A stretch of DNA of 64,000 bases from an uncultured Clostridia bacterium (lineage in GTDB: Bacteria > Bacillota > Clostridia > Christensenellales > UBA3700): the NCBI GenBank assembly GCA_947246685.1, contig CAMXSN010000003.1:124001-188000 (forward strand), in the 5' to 3' direction. The stretch's first letter is position 1. The number at the start of each line of letters is the position of its first letter. The position numbers and the translations under genes are program-made. Positions 17,715 to 29,400 of the stretch are shown piece by piece. The notes beneath the pieces were generated by a model, which was not told the DNA's origin, ran no database searches, and worked only from the letters and a program-made list of their open reading frames with translations.

Positions 17715-20700
17715 TTATACGATACCTTTTGCCTTTCTCTTCTTAACGATAACAATCGAAGTCACTACCGCCGCAACCATAACCGCAACCGCAACAACTA
17801 CAGCCGCAATACCTGCTCCCGTAAGTTTGGAAGAATTGATCTGACCTATTCTTATTTTCCAAACTTCAGCCATGTAGTGATTGCTGTCCGTCTTCATTCT
17901 AACGGTATATTCGCCGTCGGGCAAAACGCCGTCTGCGCTAAGCAGAGCGTATTCTCCGTTCTCGTCGAGATAAACCAACTGTCCGTCTTCGTTAAGTTCG
18001 TAATCAACGCCATCTTTACTGAATATCAACGCGCACGTAACGAGTTTGCCGTTGGTGTCGGTATAGTAACCTTTGCCGTTGGCAACAGAAAGTCCCGAAG
18101 GCATTTTTGCATCGATATTGATATAAGGATCTTTTGTCACGATTTTTGCCTTGTTGATCTCGAAATACGTATCGAGCACCAACTCTTCATAGTTAGCAAT
18201 CTTTATCGTCACTTTGCCGCTGTGCGCTCCAGCGTCTTTTGCAGTAAGCATACCGGTGACCAATGCTACTTTATCTTCGCCGTTCTTATCGATATAATGA
18301 TACGTTCCGCCTCTGTATTCAAGACCTTGGAAACTTATTCTGTGATCGCGTCCGTCATAATCCACGCCGGTAACCTGATTTACGGTTATGTTGTCGATTT
18401 TTGCAGAACTTATAACGACGCTAGCCGTCATCTCCAAATCCTCGTATCCCGACATAGACAGTATTAATTTTATCAAGTGCGTTCCTACGTTGACAATATT
18501 GATTTCGTCAAGTTCTTTATATGTTCTTGCGCCGTAACGATACTCTCTGTTTGCCGCGCCATACTCTCTGGGAATCGTCTCGGTAATTGCGCCTATCTGA
18601 TTCTTTGCATTGTAAACAACGCTTTCTTTTCCGGTGAACTTGACGTTCTTAAAGACTGCTTTGGTGATAATCATCGTAACGAGAATTTCGCAATCCTTGT
18701 AATACTTGTCTCCTTTGAACTCGATCTTATAGCTGTAGCTGCCTACTTCGCTATACCAGCCGTTGCCTTGTTCGATAGAGCCGACAGGCTGATATTCGCG
18801 AGCGTCGGAATCAAAGTAGTTGACTATTACGTTATCCGCAGCGCCTTGCGAGGAACTCCACAGCAAATTGTCGTTGGAAGTTGCGCGCACAGCCGCCTTT
18901 GCCGCATTGAGATCAAACGTGTATAAAGCGCCGTCAAAACTATGCGACAATTCGATATTGTCCACCACGAATTCCGTGGTTGCGTTGGTGACTATGAGAT
19001 ATCCGTCGGGATATTCCTGCGTAAAGAAGTTTTTATTACCGTCAAACTTAACCGTTACGTAATAGTAACCTACGTCGGACGTATCCTGAGTGGGACTGTT
19101 GACGTCGTAAGTACCGATTACTGTCTGCGATGCTTCGTCGTAACGAGCTCCGTCTTTATATTTGTAATAAGTATATTTAATCTCCTCTGCCTCGAACATT
19201 CCTTCGGTACCTTGAGGAGCTTTCGGCACGTACGATACGTTGTTGCCTGTGTAATCGAGCGTCACCGCGCCGGTAGTCAAATTGAGGAATCCCTTGTTGA
19301 CCGTAAAGTAAAGCACGTTGTCGCCGAGCACGCTGTAATTGAGATCTTCAATCGACGCTACGCATCTGTACTGACCTATGTTTTGAATAGCGTCAACGGG
19401 ATTTTCTCCCAGATAGGTCTTGATAATAGCTTCTTTCTCTTCTCCGGTCATAACGTCGATATAGCTGCCTGTAACGACGTGTCTTCCGCTCGAAGTCGTA
19501 ACCGTTGAAGGCATATTCTCTTTGCCGTCGAACAGATACTCTATGTATACGGGTCTCTTAACTATCTGAACAGGCTTGTTCTCCACTACGACCTCAATAT
19601 TTTCCAAAGAACTTGCAACGCCTTTGACAACGTAGGATCCGATCGGATCGCCTCTCTTGACGCCCGAAAGATTGATTGTGACAATATCTCCGGTAACGAC
19701 CTGAATGTCTATCGACATCGGAATTTCGTCGCCGTAGCGGTAAGAACTTGCAAGTTGATCTTCGCTGAGCGAAACTTTCTCTCTGCGTTTGTTAATCCTT
19801 ACGTCGAGAGGATAGTCGTTCACTGCCGCTCCCTGAGGTATATCCGCAATATAAACAACTCTGTCCTGCGTGCCGAAATCACTTATCCTTGAGAAATCGG
19901 CAAAGAATATATCGTATTTGTATCTTGCGCTTCCTTCTACCGTCGCCGTAAATATAAGCTTGGTTTCGCCTACGGCCGACGTTGCGTAAGAAAGCGTGAT
20001 TTTTGCCTGCGAAGCAGTAAGCGTAGGCTGAGTATCTCTGTAGATCTCAGAATATACTACTTTGACGCTGTCGGCCTCCAAATTCGCATAAAACTCATAC
20101 AATAAGCCATCTGCATTCGTATTGATATAATTATCCGTGCCGTCGTAAGCCTTGTCGAAATATTTTTCTCTGCCCTCTGCCTCCTTGAGCAACTGACTTA
20201 CAGTCTTGCCGAGATTCTTCTCTATCAACGCTTCCAAAGTCTGATTGATATAGAAATTAGCTTCGACCAAACTTATGATAAATCTGTCGACTACGCCGTC
20301 GACAATAGCTGAGCTGGATATGTATACGTCGTCGTAAATTCCGGCTATGTTGGTCATCTTCATTTTGAATTCCGCCGGCTCTTTTTTTGCAACGTTACCC
20401 ATGTTCCAATCTATTACGAAAGTTCTCTTAGTTCCCGAAAGAGAGGGATCCATCGGCTCGCCGCGCTTAACCCATACGTCGTTGCCTGCGGCATCTTTGG
20501 AATAGCTGTACCACATTTCCCATCCGGAGGTGCCGAACGTAGGCTGATACTGAACGTTGACCGGTCTGTCGGCATAACCTTTTGTGCCGGATACGGCGCG
20601 ATAGTTGTGTCCGTTGAACTGAAGTCTCGGCGTAACTCTGTCGACGTTTGCCTGCACGTTAACCGTTTCTACGTTGCCGGCATTGTCTCTGTAAGTCAAA

Positions 20701-23387
20701 TCATAGGATTTGCTGTCTTCGAGAGTCATCACAGCTTTATACGTTCCGTCGGCAAGCAATTCATGCTCTGCCAATGCGTTCGTCGCCGCTATGCCGCTCT
20801 TGTTGTTGTCGCTGATATAGAATTCTACTTGAACGACGTCCTTTCTCCATATAGAAAGTTCGTCCTCGAATATCTGCGTCTTTTCTCCCTTATCGTTGAT
20901 TACCCAATACGTCCTGTCGAAGACCTCGGGGGTTTCATTATCGATCTTGACGTTTTTCTTAGTGCTGGTAGCAACCAAGGTTTCTTTGACCTGCTCTACT
21001 CCTTCGGCGTCCGTGTAACGTTCGAATTTATAAGCCGAGAAGATATACGACGTGCCGTTGCGTCCGGTATTGTCGGTAGCTACGTATACGGCTTTGCTTC
21101 CGTCTGTCGCATACGGATAAATCGGATCGTCCAACGCAAACGAACCGTTGCGTTGATAGTATATTACGTCGAAATCTCCCGCCTGCGGCATATAGACTTC
21201 AAACGTGACGGATCTCTGCCAATCTTCGAGAATGCTGTCTGCATTTCTGTAATTAAGCGTACCGGATAAGATCGTAAATACATAATCGTTCTCCGGTTGC
21301 CACGAGACGATTCTTTCGGATTCATTGTAATATCCGTAAGTATTTGTACCCATATCGAAAGCGACTCTCATCTTGTATTTGCCGGGCAGATACGCCGATT
21401 CCGCAGAAATAGCAGCGCCGTCGCGTTCTATCTCCCAATTATCTGCAAAAGAGCCTTGTCCGACAACTGATGCGCCCGTAAACTGCACTTCCGGCACGTT
21501 GAGACGTCCGCTCTGTCCGGTGTATTCTCTGACGAATTTGTCTCCGACAACGCCGTTGGTATCTTTATAAGCCAACGTTGTTGCATTGCCGAATTCATAT
21601 GAATAATTGCCCCATGCTGTAGATCTGAGCATGTAAATTTCGGCATACATTGGTCTGTCCAACTTCATGCTGATATGGCTGCTGACAGTCTCGCCTTTCT
21701 TGAGGTCGCTCGCCCAAATTATTTTGCCGACCGATCCTTCTTCCGCATAGTATTTCTTCTGTTGCAAATTGCCCATCTCTACGGAACTTAGATCTAAATC
21801 GTAACCGTCGGCAATGACTTCAAATCTGATATCGTAAGAGGATTCTCTGTTGAACGTCGCAGTAATCTTGCCGCCAATGGTGACAGTATATACGCTGACG
21901 AAGTTTTTGACCGTTCCGCCGTATTTGTTTTCGTTGTCGCCCCAAAATCTATCGAGAGTAACCGTTTCGTCGGGCGTATTTCTGAGAACAGCCAAATTAT
22001 ACAGCACAACGCAACTTTGCGCAGCGCCGGAACCTATCGAGAAAAACAGCTGTCCTGCGACTTTGACTTCATTATTATCATAGTTACAGCTAGCCATACC
22101 CGTCCAGGAACTGAGAATGCCGTTGATCTGTCCGCTTCTCAAAACATTCTTGCCAGTAGTGCTATCGGTAGCGCACACGTCGTCGAGATCCATAGCTCCC
22201 GTTATATCGACGCAACCGCCCGTGATGCCGCCTGCATAAGCGCGGAAATGCTTCGCCTCGTCGGCTCTGTTAACAAATGCCTTTACAGCTCCGCTGCCGG
22301 TAAGGGCGCAGTAAGTGATCGACGCGGTACCGGCATCCATCTTGCCTACGAATCCTCCCGCCATAGCAAGTCCCGATTTGTCGTCCGTTGCCCATCCGGC
22401 AATACCGCGCGTGCCTGCATAGACGCCCGCTCTTTCGGAAATGTTGACCAACGAATTGCTGATGACGCTGCCGTCTCCCGCTCTGCCTGCAATACCGCCG
22501 GCTGCGGTAGCGTTTTCGGCATATCTATGCGAACCGTGCTTACTGCTTCCCTTGCCTCTCCACGCGATATACTTAAACGCGTCGTTGAGATTGAGCTTGA
22601 TATTGTCAATCAATCCGCCGTCGCCGTTGAGACCGGCGATTATACCCGCCGTGCCGAAACAGTTGTTTGGATCGGGTGAAAACAGACCGTAAGCAGTATC
22701 TACGTTCATAGGCCCGTCGTAGTCTCCGCTGACGCCGGTGGAGGCGTTGATCGCCGTATGCGACGAGGTGTATTCTATCGTAACGTTCTTTATCGTACCT
22801 TTGTTGATAGCGCACAGATAACCGGTATGCTGATAATATATTGCGCCGAAACTATCGTATTTATCGAGATATTCTGCAGAAAAATTACCCGTTCCGACTC
22901 CGCCGTGTAAATTGACGGTATATCCGTTGCCGTCGAAATATTTGGAAAAAGTCGAATTGGATGAGTTGACCGCAACCTTGTCATAGCCGGGTTTTTCGAT
23001 ATTGTACGACAGGGATACGTCCTGCGTAAGCATAGCGTACTCTTCGGAAAACTCTCCGTTGAAATATCTATACAAATCGTTGCCGTTGGTAATCTCTTTT
23101 ATAGCCGACGCGCCGACGTTGAGTTGCGCAGCCAACTGAGCCTTGGTAAAGTGACCTCTGCCGTCTTCCGCTTTCTCCGGCTCGACTATCTGTCCGGCAT
23201 CGTCGATATACGATTCTACCTGACCTTCGGTTCCCCTATATGAGGATACTGACAACGCTTCCGCGGCGTTTGCCGACGGAACGGCAGAACCCGATCCGTC
23301 TATAAAACACAGCGTCGTTGCCAGCGCTGCGATTAGCAGCGCGGCAATCAGTATTATTGAAATTTTATTTAATGCTTTAGATTTCAT
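17715..23387 (-). CDS. Giant MBG/Ig-like repeat surface protein with C-terminal membrane anchor
   Basis: The protein has 1890 aa. A signal peptide (LIAALLIAALATTLCF, likely cut after SANAAEA) is followed by a beta-helix-like region (about 80-480) with N-terminal similarity to the 2009-aa protein, then many MBG/Ig-like beta domains (for example LDYTGNNVSYVPKAP and VDYDGRDHRISFQG). The C terminus is one transmembrane helix and a KKRKAKG tail, without LPxTG, so anchoring is by the helix. The large exposed part suggests adhesion or cell-wall scaffolding; the ligand is unknown. It starts 18 bases after the 2605-aa lipoprotein gene with AGGGAAAT as RBS, so the two are co-transcribed. Confidence 0.82.
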   Translation of the reverse strand: MKSKALNKISIILIAALLIAALATTLCFIDGSGSAVPSANAAEALSVSSYRGTEGQVESYIDDAGQIVEPEKAEDGRGHFTKAQLAAQLNVGASAIKEITNGNDLYRYFNGEFSEEYAMLTQDVSLSYNIEKPGYDKVAVNSSNSTFSKYFDGNGYTVNLHGGVGTGNFSAEYLDKYDSFGAIYYQHTGYLCAINKGTIKNVTIEYTSSHTAINASTGVSGDYDGPMNVDTAYGLFSPDPNNCFGTAGIIAGLNGDGGLIDNIKLNLNDAFKYIAWRGKGSSKHGSHRYAENATAAGGIAGRAGDGSVISNSLVNISERAGVYAGTRGIAGWATDDKSGLAMAGGFVGKMDAGTASITYCALTGSGAVKAFVNRADEAKHFRAYAGGITGGCVDITGAMDLDDVCATDSTTGKNVLRSGQINGILSSWTGMASCNYDNNEVKVAGQLFFSIGSGAAQSCVVLYNLAVLRNTPDETVTLDRFWGDNENKYGGTVKNFVSVYTVTIGGKITATFNRESSYDIRFEVIADGYDLDLSSVEMGNLQQKKYYAEEGSVGKIIWASDLKKGETVSSHISMKLDRPMYAEIYMLRSTAWGNYSYEFGNATTLAYKDTNGVVGDKFVREYTGQSGRLNVPEVQFTGASVVGQGSFADNWEIERDGAAISAESAYLPGKYKMRVAFDMGTNTYGYYNESERIVSWQPENDYVFTILSGTLNYRNADSILEDWQRSVTFEVYMPQAGDFDVIYYQRNGSFALDDPIYPYATDGSKAVYVATDNTGRNGTSYIFSAYKFERYTDAEGVEQVKETLVATSTKKNVKIDNETPEVFDRTYWVINDKGEKTQIFEDELSIWRKDVVQVEFYISDNNKSGIAATNALAEHELLADGTYKAVMTLEDSKSYDLTYRDNAGNVETVNVQANVDRVTPRLQFNGHNYRAVSGTKGYADRPVNVQYQPTFGTSGWEMWYSYSKDAAGNDVWVKRGEPMDPSLSGTKRTFVIDWNMGNVAKKEPAEFKMKMTNIAGIYDDVYISSSAIVDGVVDRFIISLVEANFYINQTLEALIEKNLGKTVSQLLKEAEGREKYFDKAYDGTDNYINTNADGLLYEFYANLEADSVKVVYSEIYRDTQPTLTASQAKITLSYATSAVGETKLIFTATVEGSARYKYDIFFADFSRISDFGTQDRVVYIADIPQGAAVNDYPLDVRINKRREKVSLSEDQLASSYRYGDEIPMSIDIQVVTGDIVTINLSGVKRGDPIGSYVVKGVASSLENIEVVVENKPVQIVKRPVYIEYLFDGKENMPSTVTTSSGRHVVTGSYIDVMTGEEKEAIIKTYLGENPVDAIQNIGQYRCVASIEDLNYSVLGDNVLYFTVNKGFLNLTTGAVTLDYTGNNVSYVPKAPQGTEGMFEAEEIKYTYYKYKDGARYDEASQTVIGTYDVNSPTQDTSDVGYYYVTVKFDGNKNFFTQEYPDGYLIVTNATTEFVVDNIELSHSFDGALYTFDLNAAKAAVRATSNDNLLWSSSQGAADNVIVNYFDSDAREYQPVGSIEQGNGWYSEVGSYSYKIEFKGDKYYKDCEILVTMIITKAVFKNVKFTGKESVVYNAKNQIGAITETIPREYGAANREYRYGARTYKELDEINIVNVGTHLIKLILSMSGYEDLEMTASVVISSAKIDNITVNQVTGVDYDGRDHRISFQGLEYRGGTYHYIDKNGEDKVALVTGMLTAKDAGAHSGKVTIKIANYEELVLDTYFEINKAKIVTKDPYINIDAKMPSGLSVANGKGYYTDTNGKLVTCALIFSKDGVDYELNEDGQLVYLDENGEYALLSADGVLPDGEYTVRMKTDSNHYMAEVWKIRIGQINSSKLTGAGIAAVVVAVAVMVAAVVTSIVIVKKRKAKGIV

Positions 23388-23405
23388 ATTTCCCTAATCC
23401 CCCGA

Positions 23406-26400
23406 TTAATTGGCCGACATATTATTGAGCACAACGTTAACCTTAACGGTCGTCTCCTGAGCAATTTCGCCGCTGCATACCGTCGCTTTGACAGTATATG
23501 CCTGAGCATGTATGCTCTCATCGGTACTCTCAATAACGTTGCCGTTCTTGTCTTTGCAGACAACTCCGCCGTCGCTTCCGGATTCTTGCAACAGTGTGTA
23601 AGTATTGAAATCAATCGTGCTAAGATCGATGGTAACTTCATACTGACCGTAAGACGTCTTGCCGTCTTTGTCGGTAAAGTAGACGTTCATCTTGGTGACA
23701 ATCTTCTTTGTCTCTCTCTGCTCTTCCGAAAGGCTTGTGCCGCCGTAAGATATCTGGATATAATCGTTGGCAAGTCCGGTAACGTGTTTCTCTATGACGG
23801 TGACGCCTACTTTGTATGCCTTCTGATATTCCGTGCCGCGGCGTATGATCGCCTTGACCTCGTATTCGTCGGGTATGGAGTAGTTGACGTCCGTCAAATC
23901 CCAGCTTACGTTGACGGGATAATATTCTACCACGTCGACGGAGACAGCCGTGAGATTTTCGGTCTTGTCGATGAAGTCTCTCAAAGTATCCACCGTATTT
24001 GCAGTAAACGACTGCTCGATTCCGTCCTGCAACGTGTATTTGAGCACGTAAGTAAGTCTGCTCTGATACTTCTCGTCATCGGATACGGGCGCCGTAGTCA
24101 ACACTCTGTTCTCAATCTCAAAAGTCTCGAGATTGAGGTCGCCCACTTTTTGATACAACTCGATATACTCGGAATAAGCGTCGTAAATTCTGCCTCCCTT
24201 CTCATCGGTCGTATATACAAACGGGTCGATATCGATATGCGTCACGGTGCTCTGCAAAGCCGTGCGGTCGATTATTTCGACGTTGATCGGATACTTGTAG
24301 CTTTCGGTAATTACCGCCCAAGCTTTAAGTCCCTTTCTGCCGGTCATCGTTATATTAAAGTTCTTTTCCCAAGTAACATCAAGAACTGCGTAATCGCCGT
24401 TGTCGTATTTTACCTTGACTTGCGACGGGAATGCCGGCATTCCGTAATAATTCGTCTGAATAGGATCGATATAATACGTCGTGCCTTCAAGCATCTCGCT
24501 GCCTGCCAATTCTATGCCGACAGGTTTGACGTTCTTGACTTTCACGTTGACGACAACGTCCTGAAGCAACGTGCCGTTGATATTAACAAGTTCTTTTATG
24601 GAATTCGCATCGCCCGATACGTATACGGACGGATCGAATCCTATGTGAACGTTAAGCTGAGCAAATTGGCTAGCGTAATCGATATCTATCTTTTCCGTAC
24701 CCGTCCAAGCAATAGGCATCTCATACAGTTTGCCGTTGGTAAACTGTACCCAAGCCGTCTCGGGATAGGTCGCTTCGCCCTTCTCTTCCTTGATCTTGAA
24801 ATCAAACGGGTCGATAAACAAGGTCGTCTGTGTGAGATCCTTATCAAAGTAGAGTCCCTCTATCTGGTTTCTCATAACCACGGCGTTGGTATCGAATTTC
24901 CAGGTGAACGAACCTGTGTACTCCTCATAGCCGTTGTCAAGATATACCTTGATAGGCGTAGAGCCGTTGTTTTCGTTAGCCCAATCGAATTTGATGCCGC
25001 TGCAATCGCCCCATTTGATATGAACTTCTTCCTCGTAAGTGTCGACTACCGTTTTGCCGTCTGCTCCTACGTATTCCTCGTAATATTCGGCAGTAGCGAC
25101 TTTCGGGAACGGATTGTAACTCTCTTTGAGGCTTTCGCCTTTCTCGTTCAACGCGGTTTCGGGAGTGATCTCATAGAGATAGTATCTGTAAGGATCTATT
25201 CTCAAAGTGTTCTCCATACCGTTGATGGTAAGTTTGGTAATCTTCTTGGTCTTGATCACAAACTTGAGCACAACTTGCTGACGCGCAGCTCCCGTACCGA
25301 TATAGTTGGTGACTGTAAACTCTCCGCCCGAGACGTCGTCGGAATATTTGCCGTCGACGTTGAGTTCTCTGTCGAAGAGCATCGACGCCGCTGACGTATC
25401 CCAAGCCTCGTTGACGTCCATACCTATAGCTTTGCCGTCTTTGTACTTGAAGTAAATTCTGTCGGCGATATAATCCTCGATCTTAGTCTTTTCGGTGTTG
25501 TATTCGTATAGATTTACGTTGACAACGTTGCCCTCGACACCGTCTACGACAATCTGATTAATCGTCGAATCGAGATAATTAACCGTTACGTCCTGATTGT
25601 AAGCGGAGTTGGGGAAGATTACGCGAGCAGTAATAGAGTGCGCGGTATACTTCTGAGGCTCCATATTCTCGAAACGCAGATATTTGGTGTTGACCTTTCT
25701 GGGTTCGGGATCGTCCTTGAGGTGCAAGGTGATGAAATCCGGCAACCTATCGTATACGTGCATCTCGATTGGCTCTATGCTCTCTATGCCGCCGGCAAGA
25801 CCTTTTGCGTTGATCTTAATATCAAGAGTTCTTATAAGTTCTACGTTCTTATGCGTACCGAAGTTCGCCGTCGCGCGGACTATATATTCGCCCGGCTGAG
25901 ACAGATCCAAATCGTCGATACTCTTTGCGCACACAACGCCTCTCTCCTTTATTATCTGGAAAGTAACTTTTGTCTTGAATATATCCTGTTTTCTCTGATA
26001 TCTTGCGATCTTATCAGTGCCGAAATATGCTTCTTTCAATGCTTTCTCGCCGTCGTCGACAGTCGCATAGGTGTATGGAGCGAAGTCTATCTGCGTGGGG
26101 ATGTCGTCCCATGTGACGATACCCTCCTCGGTAAACGAACCGCCCGGATCGCCTACGTGGTCGCCTACGTTGTAGAGCCATATTTCGGTATAGTAGCCAT
26201 TGCCTCTCGCTTGAGCCTTAGAGTCATAAGTCTTATCCCCTTCTTGCTCGCCTTTTATATCCTGGCCGTGATCGTAACCCGTCACGTACAGGTTGGCGAT
26301 ATTGGCGTTGACGACGTTGAGACCGACCTTGAACTCGTTGAATACCGCAAACGGAAGCAATCCGCAAATAATCTTTCTTATCTGTTTATATATATCCGTA

Positions 26401-29400
26401 AATGCAACCGTATCGGTAACGGGTCTTATGCCTGCCAAACTGTAAAGCACGTCGTTGAGCAACGGAGTTAGCTGAGATCTAAGCGTTGACCAGAACGAAT
26501 TGCTGCTACCGCCTGTGATTTCTCTTGTCCAGTTGACGTTTGCAAGATAATTCTGCGAGAACATTTGGGGTGCCATACTCGCAAGATCGAGAATGCTATC
26601 AGGTCCGAATACCATAGACAGAACGTCGTCGATAAGTTTGTTGATAAGATACGGGTCAAACGATATCTCCACGTTGAAGTTGCCGTTGGATCTGAGGTTG
26701 ATGTCGATGCCGTCGCCGAGCAATTTCATTATGTCAAGTTCGGCAAAGATCTTGTCAAATCCGGTGGGTTCGGAGGGCGTGTCGGAATCGTTCTCACCTG
26801 CATGAGCTGCGGGAGTACCGCTGTTGTCAGCCTCGTCGGATTTCTTGTCGAATACTCCGTCCAACGTCTTGAGCAAATTGTCAAATACAGGAGCGAGCTG
26901 TCCGATCAAATCCATATTGGTACTGATATCGACAAAATCACCCAAATCGACAAATCCAAGCGCTTTGATAACGTTCTTACACAACTTGATCTGCATCTGA
27001 CCGCTGGTTTTCTTATAATCGAGTACGACGTATACCAACGGAGTAAGTCTGCCCTTATCTGTATTGTCGAATCTGTCTCTATCGAGGTGCGCGACCGTTA
27101 TGACAAACGCGCCCTCGTCTATTCTTACGTTATTTTTAAGATTCGTCAACATCTTGCCTTCCGGGCCTACTTTCTCGATTAACACACGCGTATATGCTAC
27201 GTTATTGTCGGTAGAACCGCTGGTCTCCTTCTCCAAAGCAATCGTATCGCTAGTGTAATTGACAAAGTCGAGTTTGAAACCTACGTTGAGGTTGTCAAGC
27301 ATAGTAGTAGCCAATGTTCTGCCGTCGATAGCGTTCCAGTCGGGAATAGAATCGTAGTCTACGAATATATCGATATCGCCGCCTACGTCCAACTGCAACG
27401 TGATGTCAAACGACAGGTCTTCAACTCCTAGGTCTATGCTGAACGAGTTGCCCTTGAACAAATCTAATTCTGCATCGAGATTGAAATCTATGCCGAGATT
27501 CATACCCAACAGTTCGTTGAGAACCGTACTGATGAGCGCGGCAGAGAAATTAACGCATATCTTTGTATCTTCAAGACTTACCGCTTGAAGAATGTATTGT
27601 ACCAAATCGAGAGCCTCGAAATCCTCGCCTACCGTCGGAACGTCGCCGCCCGTAGCCACGTCGCCGCCTTCAGGCGCGCCGGGAACGGTGGGCAAATTCT
27701 GATTTTTGAGGAAATCGTTGATGATTTTACTCAAATCGAAATCGCCTATCTGCTTGATCATGTCGTTGATCATTCCGAACAGCTTGCTTACAACGTTGAG
27801 ATTAGTGACTTCCGCGCTTATCAAGCCGAGACCTTCGAGATCGATTATTATGCTGCCTCTGTAAATATAGATTCCGAAGATCTTCTTACCTTCGTATTCG
27901 AGCGCCAATTCAATCGCGCTTCTGATAGTGTTTTTCAAATCGAGATTCCATCTTACGACCAACTGAACGTTTGCATTCCAATCGTCGAGATTGAGTCTGA
28001 GCGGCAAGTCGATTTGCTTACCCATATTCGCAAGCACGTTGTTTATCATGCTTGTGAGATCCATTTGATTTGCCATAGTCTGTAAGTCGATGTCGATCAC
28101 GACTTCGCCCTTTCCAACGGTGTCCATTATTGCCTGGATCAAATCGGACTTATAGGTCTTGAAAGATTCGACTTTGGACTCTATGTCGTATCTGTAGCCC
28201 GTTATGTCGCCTACTTTAATAGGATAATTCTTAGTACCTGCCTCGAAGTGGAGCTTCAACGGCACGTCGCCGTAATAATACTCTTTTCTCTCATATTCTT
28301 TTTCTGAATAATATATCTTATTTCCGTTGGCGTCTCTGCTCGGTAATCGTTTTCCGTCTTTGTCGTAATAATATACGGCATTGTTCTCCGAGTCGAGTTT
28401 TGGAATAATATTGGCGTCGAAATCAAACGTAAATCCGACTTCGTCAGTTCTTCCCATATTGACGATGAGGTCTACTTCCATCAGGCTGAGAGCATTGGAA
28501 AGCGTCTTGCCGATATCGGTATTCATGGTGGAGAGTATTGCCAATATAGCGCCCATGGAGAGCGTGAGATTTATTCTATCGGTATTTACCGACAAAACAA
28601 GCGCTTTTATCTCTTCCGCTGTTGCATTATCTTTGGAAGTTTGGTTAGCGAGAGCTATTTCGCCCGAATTCTCGCCTGCGGCGGGAACGTCGCTTTCTCC
28701 CTTACCGAATATCAAATCCGCCAAATCAAACTTGAATTCAAAGTCGCCGCCGGTGATATTCATCTGCTGCAACATCTTATCTATAGTGTCGTCGAGGATA
28801 TTGAATACCAACTGCGAGAAGTTGAGTTGGAAGCTCAATTTCGGCAGAGTGATATTTGCTATCTTGAAATTGGATAAATCTATATAAATATTATTATTAT
28901 ATCCGTATATACCTATAAGAGTGGTATTGCCCGGTATTATCTCGGAGTTGCCTACTGTAATGCCTTCTTCCGTCTTGATTTCCAACACAATCAAACTCTT
29001 AGATGGGTCTTGTCTGTTTAGCGCAATTTGCAAATTGAGCGAAGCGTCCAGAACGAAATCTTTGTTGAATTTCCACAAAAGCTCGAGTTTTTCGACTTCT
29101 TTTACGCCGAATCCGGCAATAAACGGAGCCAAATCGTAAGTACCCTCGCTGAATTTAAGATTAAAATTGCTGCTCAATGTTATACCGCCCAAAACGGTAT
29201 CTACTACGCTGCTGAGCTTGTTGAGATAACTTACGTTGGTCTTGTCTATTCTCGCAATCTTGGTATCCATATTCGGATCTTCGTATCCGATAAGGAAATC
29301 GTGAATTTTGAGCTCGACTTCCGCCGTCGGCACCTTTCCGTCAAGTTCGCCGTCTTCGTCGTAATTGATTTTGTCGAGAGTAGCGTTGACCTTAACGCTT

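Noticed and set aside
11573..23387. LPxTG sorting signals at the ends of the MBG proteins
   Set aside because: No LPxTG or related motif precedes the C-terminal helices, so sortase anchoring is not supported.
23508..25394. Long open frame (628 codons) on the plus strand
   Set aside because: It is antisense to the 2605-aa lipoprotein, which has a signal peptide, RBS and repeat structure. The antisense product has no domain, no RBS and an odd composition. The long frame follows from codon bias of the real gene.
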